This document shows, piece after piece, positions 52,733 through 52,986 of a stretch of 52,986 bases of DNA. The first letter of the stretch is position 1. Each line of letters begins with the position of its first letter. The notes beneath the pieces were generated by a model that saw only the letters and a program-made list of their open reading frames with translations, searched no databases and was not told the origin of the DNA. This DNA comes from Nitrospirota bacterium (lineage in GTDB: Bacteria > Nitrospirota > Thermodesulfovibrionia > Thermodesulfovibrionales > Dissulfurispiraceae): NCBI GenBank assembly GCA_023476565.1, contig JAMCVZ010000047.1:1-52986 (forward strand), in the 5' to 3' direction. Made by a program: the position numbers and the translations under genes.

Positions 52733-52750
52733 TGGGGACTGTCCCTATTT
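52733..52750. repeat. Solitary REP-like sequence
   Basis: TGGGGACTGTCCCTATTT: a short palindrome sharing GGGA...GTCCCTATT with the border of the transposase remnant at 21290-21311. It lies in the 225-bp gap upstream of the AprA-like gene, which has no other recognised signal than the ribosome binding site. Confidence 0.5.
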
Positions 52751-52809
52751 ACCAAAAAAGAATCGTCACCGGTATGCAAGAGCACTGTCTGCTATGATAA
52801 CCGGAGAGA

Positions 52810-52870
52810 TCAAAAAGCAAGAGAAAAAATTCAAAAACGTGGGAATTCCTTAATTTTGTTTTTTTATTTT
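52810..52870. repeat. AT-rich repeat, type B, copy 4
   Basis: AAAAATTCAAAAACGTGG, centre GGGAATTCCTTAATTTTG, then T-rich. The right end contains the stop codon of the lpd gene. Confidence 0.6.
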
Positions 52871-52986
52871 CTGGGTGAGTGTATCGCCTCTCCATGCACG
52901 TCTTCAGCCGCTTCCATAATCCCCTCGGCAAGGGTAGGATGGGCATGGATCATGTCGGCAACCTCTTTTGCCGTCAACCCGGCCTT
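52864..52986 (-). CDS. lpdA: Dihydrolipoamide dehydrogenase, C-terminal end (partial)
   Basis: 40 codons of the 3' end; the gene runs off the window. [21 protein letters not shown] is the end of the dimerisation domain with the catalytic His-Pro of the family, followed by [15 protein letters not shown]. The stop is provided by repeat B copy 4. It points in the same direction as the apr2-hdr cluster, 225 bp upstream of it; co-transcription cannot be decided. Confidence 0.85.
   Translation of the reverse strand, partial: KAGLTAKEVADMIHAHPTLAEGIMEAAEDVHGEAIHSPRK

Noticed and set aside
52749-52946. 65-codon minus-strand frame at the window end
   Set aside because: It overlaps out of frame the clear C-terminus of dihydrolipoamide dehydrogenase.

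Overview
The window reads as a chromosomal segment of an anaerobic, sulfate-respiring bacterium. The best taxonomic guess is Nitrospirota (Thermodesulfovibrionia-like), inferred from a complete dissimilatory sulfate-activation locus, QmoABC, a 14-gene complex I and the protein styles. This is an inference, not a phylogeny.

Layout. (1) 1-11.8 kb, minus strand: adk-sat-aprBA-qmoABC-hppA. The block activates sulfate, reduces APS with quinol-derived electrons, recycles the AMP and hydrolyses the PPi at a proton-pumping membrane. (2) 11.9-20.2 kb: rdgB, then rpsO-pnp, an M16 peptidase and recN. This stretch carries two tandem duplications (936 bp and 821 bp). The first gives two rpsO copies and a stub of pnp; the second breaks the peptidase. 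recN carries two in-frame insertions made of heptanucleotide repeats. (3) 20.2-31.7 kb, mixed: a YoeB/YefM-like toxin-antitoxin pair, a dead REP-associated transposase between two REP sequences, an OmpR-type two-component system, a tri-haem cytochrome c and small exported proteins, an orphan KorD-like ferredoxin, a catalytic/non-catalytic M16 peptidase pair, aroD, a methyltransferase, tRNA-Ala(CGC), and a decayed island with HI1419/HI1420-type toxin-antitoxin remnants. (4) 31.7-46.3 kb, minus strand: nuoABCDEFGHIJKLMN. (5) 46.7-52.6 kb, minus strand: a second APS-reductase-like pair (order aprA-aprB) followed by a fused HdrA-MvhD, HdrC and HdrB. The window ends in the 3' end of a dihydrolipoamide dehydrogenase gene.

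The most interesting system is region 5. It couples a divergent AprAB-like flavoprotein/ferredoxin pair to a soluble heterodisulfide-reductase-type module, only 14 kb of nuo genes plus accessory DNA away from a canonical, membrane-linked AprBA-QmoABC set. AprB2 keeps all eight cluster cysteines and the key Trp but lacks the C-terminal tail. AprA2 keeps several active-site residues but lacks segments present in AprA1, so its substrate may not be APS.

A second theme is small palindromic repeats. At least five sequence types, with inverted arms often built of 6-8 bp units, sit between genes of operons, abut or supply stop codons, and in two places contribute coding sequence (inside recN, and the start/signal peptide of an M16 peptidase).
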